A stretch of DNA of 64,000 bases from Malus domestica (Eukaryota; Streptophyta; Magnoliopsida; Rosales; Rosaceae): NCBI RefSeq assembly GCF_042453785.1, contig NC_091673.1, forward strand, positions 2,797,501 to 2,861,500. The letters are read 5' to 3'. Made by a program: the position numbers and the translations under genes. The notes beneath the pieces are model-generated. The model ran no database searches. It saw only the letters and a list, made by a program, of their open reading frames with translations, and was not told where the DNA came from. Below are positions 1 through 17,072 of this stretch, piece by piece; position 1 is the first letter of the stretch, and each line of letters starts with the position of its first letter.

Positions 1-220
1 TGTCAGGAAACAGGCAAAGCTTTATGGTGAGGTTAAAGGAACTAAAAGCCTCTTTCTTAACTTGAACATAACCAGATTCCAAAGGTGCAGAATATCACTT
101 TGGTTCACAATCTTTCACATTTTTCAAATATTCCACAAGCACTTTTTTCCATCGACCTTTTCTCCCCCAAATAATCAAAAACAACAAAAATTCATCTCAG
201 GTTCTGGCAATTCCAACTTC

Positions 221-785
221 ATGGCAGCAAAGGCAAGTTCTGTGTGTTTCTCAACAGTTTACGTTTCGATTTACCAAAAAACCGGAGATTCTGACATGGC
301 TATACGTCTTTGTTTTGTGCATGAATTGCTGCAGTATTGTTGCATGGTGATGAGGCTCAATGTTGACTGCAATGGATGCTGCAGAAAAATAAGAAGAATC
401 CTTCTAAATATGAAAGGTAAGATATCTGTAGATAGAGACATCGAGGTCCTTAAATTAGAGAAGAGTTTAAACTATCGTCTTATCAAAGGAGCAACATATA
501 TGTATACATATTCTAATATGTCCGAAAACTAATAATCCGATATCTTTGTTCTGTGTTGAAGAAATAGAGACACATTTGGTTGAGAAGCAGCAACGCAAGG
601 TGAGCGTGTGCGGGAGGTTTGTACCGGCAGACGTGGCGATAAAGATGAGGAAAAAGATGAACCGTAGAGTTGAAATTCTGGAAATTCAAGAGTTTGATGG
701 CAGCACTGAACAAATGGAGCAAAAGGCTATGATTACTACTTGTAGACCACACCAAGTATATTGCTTAAAACCTCTTCATGAGTGA
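221..785 (+). CDS. HMA-domain protein (heavy-metal-associated, HIPP-like)
   Basis: Small protein with one heavy-metal-associated (HMA) fold. Proposed exons are 221-232, 335-416 and 562-785, giving about 105 aa. The sequence shows the metal-binding CxxC in VDCNGCCRK, then, across a clean GT-AG junction (G/AA rebuilding Glu), EIETHLVEKQQRKVSVCGRF and the conserved KMNRRVEILEIQEF block. The family binds transition metals or serves as a partner of other proteins. Many relatives end in an isoprenylated CaaX box, but this one ends PLHE with no CaaX, so lipid anchoring is not predicted. The start is uncertain. An ATG at 221 joined through a GC-AG intron (AAG/GCAAGT at 233) gives a tidy 4-residue first exon. 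Starts inside the 335 exon or at 296 are alternatives. The second junction is solid; the first exon is inference. Confidence 0.7.
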
Positions 786-1530
786 TATCAAAAACTTATT
801 TACTTCACGAAAAAATATTCTTTCAAAATAAGAGATCGTTTGGAAGCACTTTTGACACAACTTTAACGGTAACGATATAACTTTTTTTAAGTCCTAAAAT
901 TTTGGACGGTTGATCGGAATATCTAACGGCCCAGATTTTGCCACATTTGCTAGCCGTTATTTTCAATTTTAGAATTTTTTAATTGCTGGAAATCCAACGG
1001 CTAGAGACCCTTCCCTAACCTCAGCTAAGTGCCTGCGCGCGGACCCCAACTTTGTCTATTAGTCGACTCAATCGTCAGATTTAGCGCATTTAAAGTGTGC
1101 GTTTGGCAAAAAAAAAAATGTTAACGTGGCTGATGTCAGCCTGACGTTAGTTCTCTAATCAGTGGGTCTGGCGATTCCGCCCTGAGTATTGGATTGCCCA
1201 ACAGCCCAGAGTATATTCATGTGGGGTGGAGGTGGTCTAATATAGGCCCAATAAGTCGATCAACGGACAAAATATAGAATCAATAAATGGATACAAGAAA
1301 ATAAAACATAAAATAGAAGACCATTCAAACGCAGCGTTTGACGTTGCTGTCCCGATTCAATAAGGAAACCCATACGTCACGTTCCCAGTCTCAAATCTCA
1401 AAAGTATATATAATTTTCTTCAAAAAATCTCATAAATTAAGACGAAATATCTCGCTGGCTCACGACTCTCTGACAAAACCCCAAAAGCAGAAAAACGACA
1501 AAAAACCAGCTCCTAACCCTAGATTTCCCG
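786..1530. other. Intergenic spacer with MITE-like remnant and PRP4 promoter
   Basis: No gene is seen. The stretch 850-1160 has the flavour of a degraded MITE: it carries 'aaatccaacggcta', which recurs inside the PIF-like MITE at 43.3 kb ('ttccaacggcta'). I cannot mark clean ends. The last 300 bp should hold the promoter and 5' leader of the kinase gene. They contain a GGCCCAATAA site near 1246 and an 'aaccctag' telo-box-like motif about 13 bp before the ATG at 1531. Confidence 0.4.
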
Positions 1531-6758
<5,228 letters not shown>

Positions 6759-9700
6759 ACCCTGTTGCTGCTTTACTGACTCCAGAATTCCTATTGAGCT
6801 AGATATTTGTACATTTGACCTAATTTATACAGTTTCTAATAATTGGGCATTATCTCTCTTCTCTGTGATGGCCTGAGAGCTTTTGGCACAGTTTTGGCAT
6901 GGTTGAAGTCAAAAGGGGGTGATGTTTTGGTCAGGAGTACTCATTACTGGCGGGGGTTCTTTCAGTGGATTGTACTGTTTCTATCGTAAGACAACTAGCC
7001 AAAGGCGTCTTTTCCCCCTGTAATCATTCATGGTTGGCAAATATGAAAATTAATTACATCCATTTTAATTTTCCATCATGATTATATGTGTATTCTGAAC
7101 TTGGTTTCTGCAATTTAATCTGTGGAACAACAGGAGATATATTTATCTTCAGCAGTTGTTTACAAAACATATACTTGAATTTTTCTTTCTGTACTTTCCT
7201 CTCTTACTATGTACTTTTTTTTCTTGGTTGCTTGTATTGGAGTTCATTCTTCGGTAATTGTGGTCTTTAAAATTTAGTTTATGATTGGTAGGTTTGTTGT
7301 TGTTGTATTGGTAGGTTTGTTAAACATCCTTCACTTTCATGTCCTCTGTCAGTTGTATCTTTATAGCCACTGTTTCTTAATTATTTGGGTTCTGGAGATT
7401 CTAATTTGACTTTTCATTCAGGATATGTGATAATGCTATGAGGCAACCCTCCAGTGCTTAGATGCTTAAAAGGAACCCAGGAGAAGGTACCTTGGTTTTT
7501 CTTATTAGGAGAATATTGTGAGGGACTTAGAAATAAATGTCATTCTGATGCATGCTTTGCCTTTCTGTTGTTCCTAGATAAAGCTACTGGGTCGCTTGGA
7601 AACCTATTTAAATTGAATCTTAGTGTCACTGCTCTAGATTAAGTTGGCTTCTTTTTGGTGTGGGGATGGTTACTTTATTTACTTACTCGAGTATTAGTTA
7701 TCTGAAGTGTATGTGCATGTGCATGCATTCTGAAATGTGCATTGGAACTTCTAAATCAGGGTTCAGTTGATGCGTTGTACCATGTCATGTTTGTTTTCTT
7801 TGACGTGTTGTATTCAGACATCTATGTTTTTCTTTCAGTCTGTCTGTGCTTGAGAGCGTTGTATGTTACTTTTTGTTTGTTTGTTTTACCTTTTAAATAA
7901 ATACATATCCTAATGAGATTGCATTGCATCTGATTCATGGCCATTCTGGAGGCACTTGCACAGGAGGCATGAGGCTGCTGCTGGATCTATAACAAATTCA
8001 GAGTAAGTTAGCTTATGAATTTACTCCTTACGTGCAGTGTATTTCATTACGATCTTTAGTATTAATTTTGGTGCTTATGTTTTTAGGGTATGGCCCCCAT
8101 GCTCCTGCTCCTGCGCCATCTGTAAGTATATTTATGTCTAACTTGGTGTGCATTTTGTGTGAAGTGAAATTTAAATAAGGCTATAACTTTGACACTGGCT
8201 AAAACAGTTGTGTTAAGACTTTAGGAACCTAAAGAAAACACAATTTAATTCCTATTGAAAAATTAAAACATAACTAGCATAATTAGTTTCCCTTGAAACT
8301 GATGTACTTATGGAGGTTGCTTAACCTTATTCGATTTCGCGACATTGATCAGCACTTTTGAACACCTGGAAGGATACAATGCCATGAAATCAAATAAGGT
8401 TAAGCCACATTGTCGGCCTGCACATTCAGGGGTTGATTCTTGTTATTTGTTGGCTACTCAAAAATATTGCCTGTGCGGATGTGCTTTATTTGTTTTGGCT
8501 TCTCTGGTACACCCGACTTTAGTTTTTTCTTAACACTTCAAATCTTTTGTTGTACTTCCATAGTATCATAGCTTTACTCATATTTTTCTCTAAGCCCAAC
8601 TTCTCTGTGAGGTTATCATGAATTGAAGGATACCATTTGCTTATGATTCTGTTGTCCGTTTTGTTTGATGAGCGTGAAAGAACATGCTATTTTTCTTGCC
8701 CACCGTTTTCAATTATTACCTTGCATTGTCGTTTTATGCACATATGCCAGTTTTGGAATCATTGATAAGCTCGATTGTTATCATAATTTGGTTTGTAACG
8801 TGTTTTTGGTGTAATTAGTTATGGTTTTACTCTGGTTTTTGTTTGATGTCACCGCCAACAACTTCTCCCTGATCTAATATACTCTTAGTTCACGTTAAGC
8901 CGGGTTGATTTGTAATTGGAGATGAAACCCAAGAGGGTCTTTGATTTCTTCAATCCTTCTGGATTTGGATTGATTTTTTAGGGGGCTCGGTCCGTTTTTC
9001 TTGGTCTGGTGTTATTCTTTGTTTGTGGCTACAATAGCCAAGATTTGCTCTTTATCCCTGCTGTCTACAACGTGAAGAAAGTCATTTTTTCGATTTTCCA
9101 CCAAAGTTTTATTCGAAATTAGACGATGCAAGGGTCTGTTTCCTTTTGGTTACGGACATGCATATAGCAAGGGAATAGAGACATAATTTTTGTAATACTT
9201 AATTTACTATATAGTACGGCAACTACTGTTGATACTGTATATTTCAATCGATTCTGTAAGGAGATGGATTTGTTCTCCAACGTTTGATGCCGAAAATTGT
9301 TTAATTTTACTGAATCTTTATATATACTCTTGTTAAATCAACGAGACGTGTGCCTCGTTTAAGTTTGGCGTAGAGCTCGTTTTCAGCGGTGTCATCATCC
9401 AATTATTTAGTACTGTATTAATTGGATGATAGCATGTCCCCAAAACTCGTTCTCAGGAGTGGTGATAAATGTCAATTGCGTGGGTTAAGTGCTTTTGATA
9501 ATTTTAGGGTCACTTTTGTAGACTAGTTGGCGGGTTGTGTCTTTTGTGGTCAAATAAAAAATTGGAGGGGACCAGTTCTCTCTTACTATCTTCTAATTTT
9601 TGGACACAATCGCACAAGAGATCTCCAAGAAGCTTCATCCCCACATGCCATTATTTTCCAAATACGCAACCGAGTCCACACTAAAAAGTGCTCGCTGCCA

Positions 9701-10682
9701 CCCGACTCCTGAACGGGCAATTGGTTGGTTGGTGATTTCGATTAGCCGAGTAAACAAAAAAGCAATGGAGAATGATTGTGGAAGTAGTTCTTTAAAACTG
9801 TGGGTGGTTGCTTGACGTGCTCTTGTGCCTTGTAACTGGTAACTGAGGGGAGTGGATGATTCGACAGGGACACTCGGTTTCGCCAAACCCTCGCATGCTG
9901 TTTAAAAAAACTCCGTATAGTAGCGAATACGCTTTATTTCCGTTCACAAAACACTTAAATCATGACGAGTTTCGGGTTGAGTGATAAAATCTAGCCTTAC
10001 ATAGAAGAGCAATTTACATGAAATGAAATCAGCATCGTAAATCATACGTTGTCATGTGCAGAAAAACTCGCGTGACAATGTATTATTGGACAAGTTAGGT
10101 TGTGTATCTTCTTACACAGGAACATATAAACTATGACTTGAAAGAATCCATGTTGGGCCTAATGTTTCAAGTGACACGTGTCTAAAGAGTGTAAAATCAA
10201 CTACATTCCTTCCTTGCTCTTGATAGATTTTTAGTGTGTTCTGAACACAGACATATATGTCATATGTCATTATATAAGAAGAGTGTCACTAAGGAAAAAA
10301 ATAAAATTCTCTCTACATGTATAATGACGTATGGCGTACCATTCCGTGTTGCAGATATATTAAAAAAACCTCTCCTTGCTCCTCTTCGCAGAAATTGTCC
10401 AACTATAGACTAAATAATAAACCGCGTTTATTCAAAAACCACGTCTCCACATGGCCCGGCGTCTTCTAATTTCTATCTAGAAACTTAACCCTTAAGTCAG
10501 CAACACCTCCTCTAAAGTCCGAACGACTCATAAAAAGTCGTAGTCACCGAGTATTTCTCCATCGTCGTCAGCCCTTAAAGCAGAAAACGATCCAGGACTC
10601 GTTTGTTGCCTTGCTCTTTGTACCGCAGCACCTGGAATTATCGACCGAGAGAAAGAGGGAAGAGGAAGAAGAAGGCGAAAAA
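6759..10682. other. Long spacer, no recognisable gene
   Basis: About 3.9 kb between the kinase stop and the IST1-like start. The first few hundred bases are probably 3' UTR. Short open frames here are unrelated to any family I know. Around 7920-8123 there are two exon-like pieces bounded by AG and GTAAG-type signals (one followed by GTAAGTTAGC, the other, rich in CCTGCT, followed by GTAAGTATAT), which could be spliced 3' UTR or an unannotated transcript. An AATAAA lies near 7897. 10000-10680 is presumably the promoter of the next gene. No transposon with clean ends was recognised. Confidence 0.4.
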
Positions 10683-12574
10683 ATGGGAAGAAAGCTCGAT
10701 GCTTTGCTTGGAAGGAGTCACAAGAACACCGCCAAGTTCAAACCCACTTTGAACCTCGCTCTCTCCCGCCTTGCCGTTCTTAAGAAACAGCGCCAGGCCA
10801 AGTGCTCTCAGGCTCGATCCGATGTCGTCCAGCTCCTCCAGCAGGGTCACCAAGATCGCGCTCTTCTTCGCGTAAGTTTCCTTGTAAAATATTCAGTTTG
10901 CAGTGCAACGAGGGGGTGTTTCCTTTTGTTTGAGACTTATTTTGTAGGGGCTAAAATGTTCTCAGACAATAAAAAACACTCGACTATGTTTGACAGAAAA
11001 ACTTACAATGTTTTTGGGTTGTAGAAGCGCTTGCTATGTGCTTCAGGAAGCACCTGAATTTTTAGATTAAAAGCGCTTTATGACAATCAAAAGCGCTTAC
11101 ACAGTATGATAAAAGCATTTCTAGCAAGAATTGAAATTTTGAGGCTGAAAGATTTGGTTTTATGTTGTTGGCAGGTGGGGCATGTGATTAACGAGCAGAA
11201 TATGTTGGATGTGTTTGTCATGATAGAGGGTTATTGCAACCTAGTGATCGAAAGGGTTCATCTCATTGAACAAGAAAGGTTTGGTTTTTTTTTTTTTTTT
11301 AACTAATTGTATTCCTTGATCTAATTTGATTGATTTTGTTTCATTGGTATTGGTCTAATGTAATTACTTTTGCGGTGTCTTTGTTCACATAGGGAATGCC
11401 CTGATGAACTGAGGGAGGCAACATCGAGTTTGCTTTATGCGGCTTCAAGATGTGGGGATTTTCCGGAGCTTCAAGAGATTCGTGCGGTTCTCACTGCTCG
11501 TTTTGGCAAGGAATTTGCTTCTCGTGCCATCGAAGTGCGCAACAATTGTGGAGTCAACCTCACGGTAATGATCTGGAACAGACTGAAGTTTTCTTATTAA
11601 TTTCGATGCAAAGCTTACATGTTTGTCAAAACAGAAATTTGGCATGTTAATGATTTGTGTGTTTTTCGGTTTTTGAAGATGATGCAAAAACTGTCAACTA
11701 GGATGCCAGTTTTGGAGGTCAGAATGAAGGTGCTCAAAGAAATTGCTGCAGAGAATAACATTGTTCTGAAGCTGGAAGAAACGTCTTCTGTTTACACCGA
11801 GGTATGTAATTTGGAAGAATAACGGGAATTCGGAGAGGATTAGAACTGAGGTATCGTATTTGCTTTGAACTTCGAATATTATTCATGGTATCTGAGGTTT
11901 GCTGTGTGTGATCAATAATGCAGGATAAATCGGATGTGAACAAGGCCGGTTCAAGTGGCACGGGACCAGCAGATAATGTGCAGGCTTCTGCAGAAGAGAC
12001 GGGAAATGATGATAGGTTCTCTGGTTCGATTAAGCCAAGGAAATACAAGGATGTAGCTGATGCAGCTCAAGCAGCTTTCGAGTCTGCAGCTTACGCAGCA
12101 GATGCTGCTAGAGCAGCAGTGCAACTCTCTAGGTCTGAATCTCAAGATCCTGATGATCAAAATAGTCCCGGAAGTAAACGAGGAAAGTTATCTGACAGAT
12201 ATGAATCCTTTAAAAGTCTATCCGAATCGCAGCATGAGCGAAGTCGAGGTGAATTAAAGAGGTCAACATCTTCTTCAAGTTTAGATTCAGATGGAGATGA
12301 GGTGATTCCAATGTCCTCAGATGCCGTAGGGCAGGCCGATCTTTTAGGGAAGGATATAGTTTTTGATGAGAGTGAAAGCGACAACGAACCAAATACAACG
12401 CCCTCGTCTCATAACCAAATTCCTTCGAGGTTTCGATCTGGCTTGAAGGCGGAGTCAAGGCTTGAATATCCTGCAGCACATGTCACTGGAGGATCTGGAA
12501 GGCAAAGCCCGCCACGACTAAACATAGAGAAGGGACCATTCTCTCTGAGGACTAGACGGGTGCGTGGCTTCTGA
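10683..12574 (+). CDS. IST1-like protein (ESCRT-III / Vps4 regulator)
   Basis: Cytosolic and endosomal protein of the IST1 family ('regulator of Vps4 activity in the MVB pathway'), acting with ESCRT-III in multivesicular-body sorting. Exons 10683-10871, 11175-11278, 11393-11564, 11679-11801, 11924-12574 give 412 aa. The N-terminal helical IST1 domain covers roughly residues 1-180: MGRKLDALLGRSHKNTAKFK, QARSDVVQLLQQGHQDRALL, VINEQNMLDVFVMIEGYCNL, ELREATSSLLYAASRCGDFP and RAIEVRNNCGVN follow in family order. The last exon encodes a disordered tail beginning with a plant-typical Ala-rich helix (DVADAAQAAFESAAYAADA) and ending FSLRTRRVRGF. The start is the first ATG in a good context and agrees with the family's MGRKLDA beginning. 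It is convergent with the HOP2 gene downstream. Plants carry many IST1-like copies, so the exact member is not assigned. Confidence 0.93.
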
Positions 12575-12903
12575 GAAGAAGAATAGTCTTGTTTGTTATA
12601 TTTCCTTATCAGTTTTGCTCGTTGTGCTAATAAATTCCGTTGCATATAAATTTGATTGTTTCTTTATCTCTTTCTTTGTTTTCGGGGAAATGTAAACTTA
12701 GTAGATTCTATAAATTGCGTCGAAGCGCCATGGAGCTATAGATAAATTGCTGCATATGTATAATATATAAAGGTTTCAGTATGTAAAATTGACGACTGAT
12801 CGACTAATCAACGGATGCACAAGCCTAAGATTTTCGTTTTGCTAGTAACACGATGAAACTAATTTCCGAAAATTTGACTAATGCACGACATCATCTGAAA
12901 AAC
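12575..12903. other. Convergent 3' spacer (IST1-like / HOP2)
   Basis: 329 bp between two facing stop codons. It should contain the 3' ends of both transcripts. An AATAAA-like signal for the plus gene lies near 12630 (ctaataaattcc). Nothing else is seen. Confidence 0.5.
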
Positions 12904-14338
12904 TCAACGGAGTCTAGGCCGCTTGTTACTGCGCAGGTCACTAAATGACTGCAAACTCACACCAACATCCTCATCATACTCGATCCCGAGCTCCTCCTGC
13001 AATAGCATAACAGACTATTCACAACTTCACCATAGTTTGCGCGTAAGACGGAACATCCAAATGCAGGCATACCTTAAATTCCTTGACATCTTTCGGTGAG
13101 TTCTCAGTAATAGCATCCCACAGATCTTTGGACATCCTTCGACGCTTTCTCCACTGACTTATTTTCTCAGAGACCATTTGCTCAACCGCCTTGCGGTCTT
13201 CTGGCTTGACCAACGTAACTCCTCCGCGCAATTTTTCCAATCTATCCTCCATTTCAGCGACCTAATACAGAATTCAAAACACCAAACTTGATCCAAATTC
13301 CATACACATTATTTCCAGTCACATATTTTGACCTAATGCAAGCACAAACGTATCCAATTAACTTACCTCCTTTCTCAGTTTCGCTTCTTTGTCCCGCATT
13401 TGCTCTAGGGTCAAATTTGCCTGCAAAGTTTTAATTTCTGCAACGAAAGTGCATCGCCATATTTCACACTCAGTAAGGCAAAGTCTTAAACCGAGAATTA
13501 AGAAGTCGAAAACCAGTCAATTAGTGAAAACATGAGGTGTAGTAAGGACTGGTAAACAGGTACCTCCCTCAACCTCGCTAATCGCTCTCTTTTGTTCACC
13601 CAGCTGTTCCTGCAGTTTCTCATTTTCTTGCTTCATCCGGGTAAGCTCCTCGCTGTTTGGAATATCGAACTGGTCCTGCCTAGCCAGGTAGACCTTCTGC
13701 TTACCGTACTCCTTGAACGAAATCTTCCCATTATCCGCAAGCGCATCCAGCGCCTTTTGTATGGCCGCCTTCTTGAGGTTAAACTTTTGCAACGAATCCG
13801 CCACATTTTGAGAATTCAGCGGCCTATTTTGCTGGACAAAGATATACAAATTCACATCAGCATTCGGACGTGCACATACTGTACATAGCAAAAATCTGTT
13901 TGTTTCCCCGGAAAATATCTACACAAAATTCCGGTTTTATGCTTTGTTCCTTCAATTAATTGCTAATTACAAAAATTACAGGGAATCAAACGGAGGAAAA
14001 AAAGAAAAAAAAAAGAATAACAGCAGCTAATAAAGGAGAAAATTAATCACAGTTCGATTTTCCCACCTCCCAAACAGGCCAAAAATCGGAAGGGAAAAAT
14101 CACATTTCATCAATTTATTCGACTTTTATAGTAAAATTAGAATGTAAATCGGAGAAATGAAAGATAATTTACCTCGTTCAAGTAGTTGAGGACGATTGCT
14201 GCAACGTTTTCACAAAACCATAAGCAACAAAGAGGTTTAGCGATTCAGTAAAACGCAGATAGAAAATCAAATCGACAAAGCAAAGAATATCCTAGAGCTC
14301 CTCGGATTACCTTCGGGGTTTTCGGATTTCGGAGCCAT
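12904..14338 (-). CDS. HOP2: Homologous-pairing protein 2 (HOP2/AHP2), meiotic recombination
   Basis: HOP2 forms a heterodimer with MND1 and helps DMC1/RAD51 pair homologous chromosomes in meiosis. Exons in transcript order: 14338-14311, 14198-14173, 13831-13564, 13437-13367, 13261-13073, 12996-12904; total 224 aa, about the size of the Arabidopsis protein. It begins MAPKSENPE and continues AIVLNYLNE, QNRPLNSQNVADSLQKF (winged-helix DNA-binding part), DNGKISFKEYGKQKVYLARQ, then a coiled coil (SEELTRMKQENEKLQEQL; LTLEQMRDKEAKLRKE; EMEDRLEKLRGGVTLV), the QWRKRRRMSKDLWDAITENS block and a C-terminus GIEYDEDVGVS...NKRPRLR. All introns are GT-AG and phases agree. It shares a short upstream region with the divergent gene at 14620. 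Confidence 0.95.
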
Positions 14339-14619
14339 TGATCGGAAACTCTACGGCTCCGGCAGAGAATCTGAAACTGTACGGAAATGGCGGGAAGAAG
14401 AAGCTTCTCAGAGACTCGCAAGCTTTTGGCTCTCGATTTGAATGGAACGAAAATAATGAGTTCCCTTTCCCGATACGGCGCCGTGTCTCTAAATTAAATA
14501 GACAAATATGATTGGACAAATGTACCCCTTCATCATACCCGAATTTACGTAAGCAAACAAAATCGTTATTTTGGCGCTGAGAGGGAGGACACGTAGTGCC
14601 GTTTCATTTCTCAGAAACG
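14339..14619. promoter_or_regulatory. Short shared spacer between divergent HOP2 and plastid-protein genes
   Basis: Only 281 bp separate the two ATGs that point away from each other, so 5' leaders and both promoters must lie here or in the first introns. The layout is seen directly; a functional bidirectional promoter is inference. Confidence 0.55.
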
Positions 14620-16367
14620 ATGGCCGTCGTCAGCGCCACGTCTCCGCCTCTGCTCTGCTGCGCCGACCGCCGCGCCTTTTTTTCAACTAGGCCCTCCCTA
14701 GGCTCTCGGACCAAGACCCAATTGTGCACACAGAATCCATTTTTGGCGGCACTGGACTCCCAAACGTGGCCTTCACAACCGCCCGCAACCCTCAAAAGGG
14801 ACTCCAAATTGAAGCCGCTCGTGTGCCGCGCGGATCGCAGGAAACCCACCACCTCCGTCCAGCAGGAGAACGACGGCTCAGAACGGCTGCTTCAGATTGC
14901 TCTGTGGCTTGCTGAGGGAGTCTACATTTTGTGGCTTTTTCTTCTTCCCTATGCTCCTGTGTGTAAATTAATGTACATTTTTATATAATATGTATAATTG
15001 TCTGTATATATGTGCGTGTGTATATATATATATCATATAATCTTTTAGCTGCTAAAGATGTTGCCTTGTTTGATTTCAGGGAGACCCAGTGTGGGCTATT
15101 AGTTCGGATACAGTGAACTCTCTTGTGGGGCTCTCTCTTAATTTCTTCTTCATCTTGCCTTTTCTCAACTCCGGTATGCTCGATCAATCTGCTATTGATT
15201 TTCTGAGTTCAATTTCCATGTTTCCCGGTGACAGTATCCCAAGTTAACAAGGGGACTAGAGTGCGGAAAAATAAAAACATGTGACATAACAGCGCATGAT
15301 TGACTTAGATACTAACACAACAAAACCTCATCTTAACTAGGTAATATCTAGTAGTGGTTAATTTTAATTGATTTTGTTCTTGATGATTTCTGCGTTGAAC
15401 TTCTTGGCAGAGTAGTTGGTGTTGGTTTGATTGATGCCCCAGTTCTTCACCCGGTATGAATTTGACTTATCAAGTGAATTTGGATTTTACTACCAAGTTT
15501 TACACTTTTAAGTATCTTTTTTGACATGGACATTGGACAATTTGTGTTCTTTTGTTCTTGGACTAGATGTCTGAGGGATTATTCAACTTTGTGATTGGGT
15601 GGACATTCATGTTTGCTCCTCTGCTGTTCACGGACCGAAGGAGGGACAGATACAAGTGGTCTCTCGACGCCTTGTGGGGTTTTCAGATGTTTCTCACAAA
15701 CAGTATGCTTTCTTCCAAACCTTAATGTTTTCAATCTGTGAACCTTGTTACCTTAATCAATGAATTTTGATCAACGGGAGGGGGGATTCAAACGCAGGAC
15801 CTCCTCACGTGATTTAGAAAGAGATATCACTAGGTCAAGAGCTAATTGTTACCCGTCCTTGATTTAAATTTGCTTTGCAATGGGCATGGTTTTTAGAGAC
15901 CAGTTACATTTTCCATCAATCTGACCAATGTTGTGTATGTGGTGTGAACAGCTTTTCTAATACCTTACATGGCTATTCGGCTGAATGAGGCTGAGTCTGA
16001 CTACACTCCGAGCAAGCGCTCACAGCTTGCATCAGTGATGACTAGCGGAGCTCCCATCGTTGGACTTGCTGGTGGAGCAATATGTCTAATATCTGCATTA
16101 TGGGCTCTTTTTGGCCGGATGGATGGCGACTTTGGAAGCATTTCAGACCGATGGGAGTTCTTGATCGGTTACCTAGGATCGGAGAGGCTGGCTTATGCAT
16201 TCATTTGGGACATCTGTCTTTACGCCGTCTTCCAGCCCTGGTTGATAGGTGACAATCTGCAAAATGTTGAGAGCAGCAAGATTGGTATTGTAAATTATCT
16301 TAGATTTGTACCAGTTGTTGGCTTAGTTGCTTACCTCGTTTGTCTGAATCTTGACGAGGAACTGTAG
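14620..16367 (+). CDS. Predicted plastid-targeted multi-pass membrane protein, function unknown
   Basis: Exons 14620-14958, 15080-15173, 15413-15453, 15567-15702 and 15952-16367 give 341 aa. The first 80 residues are rich in Ser, Arg, Thr and Pro with few acids (MAVVSATSPPLLCCADRRAF and onward), as in a chloroplast transit peptide. After that come several hydrophobic segments: VYILWLFLLPYAP, LVGLSLNFFFILPFL, LFNFVIGWTFMFAPLLF, GLAGGAICLISALWALF and FVPVVGLVAYLVCLNL. A polar loop reads FTDRRRDRYKWSLDALWGFQ. I do not recognise a named family and assign no reaction. The ATG at 14620 is the first in frame and starts the transit-like region. The third exon is only 41 bp and needs the second AG of 'cagag'; using the first AG would meet a stop at once. 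The spliced frame is consistent throughout. Confidence 0.85.
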
Positions 16368-17072
16368 CTTGTACAGCAAGTAAATGTCTGACTTTAATGA
16401 GTGTAACAAAGGCAACAGAGTGTTGTACAATATGAGCATGAAGCTTCCTCTATTCTTCCCAGGAACAACGACAAAATTTACAAACCCAAAGACAAGGGCA
16501 TGAAGTTTCCCCTCATTGGGTAAAGCCACCGGACCAATAGTTTTTGGTTTGGTGCCATCCACACCACTTTTTACCTTTAACACTCTCTTTTAATTTATAT
16601 CATTTGATTATTTTCAATTCATTTGATCTGACGGCCGAAAATTGAAAGGTATGTGTGGAAGGTAGAAAGGGTGTGTTGATAGCACCACCCTAATCTTTCA
16701 AAAACGGTTTTCGCACACATTTTTTCTTCTTTGTGCACACCCATGTTTATTTTTGTTCCATATATATTTTAAATTTATCAGAGGCTCATATCATAAGATA
16801 AAATAAAATGAAAGCTAATGAAAAGTCCAAAAAAACTTTAGTTTTAATGAAAAATAACAAATAAATGTGTACTAAATAGTACCAGAGAAAGGTAAAAATG
16901 ACTAGGAGTGAGATTAAGTACGGGTCTATTTTTAACCACAAAGACGTGTTGCTAAGTAGAAAGACGTCGATTCTTCTTATAAATTTAGGCTGCTCCATTA
17001 ATGAGAAGTGGCACAGCAGGTTAAAAGGAACAGAGACTCACTTGGGCTAATTTGCGTGCAAACACAAACAGC
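16368..17072. other. Spacer: 3' end of plastid-protein gene and ALMT promoter
   Basis: 705 bp, AT-rich, without a recognisable gene. The left part is likely 3' UTR and the right part the promoter of the first ALMT gene. No transposon ends were recognised. Confidence 0.5.

Noticed and set aside
9527-9886. Overlapping open frames on both strands between PRP4 and IST1-like genes
   Set aside because: No homology features, no promoter, no splice logic; chance frames in a moderately GC stretch.
14596-14598. GTG upstream of the plastid membrane protein as start
   Set aside because: Not an ATG; the ATG at 14620 starts a normal transit-like sequence.
15780-15850. Possible SINE-like B-box sequence ('gattcaaacgcaggacc') in an intron
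   Set aside because: Only a short B-box-like word, no A box, tail or duplication; similar words at 21790 and 41705 are likewise too short to call.
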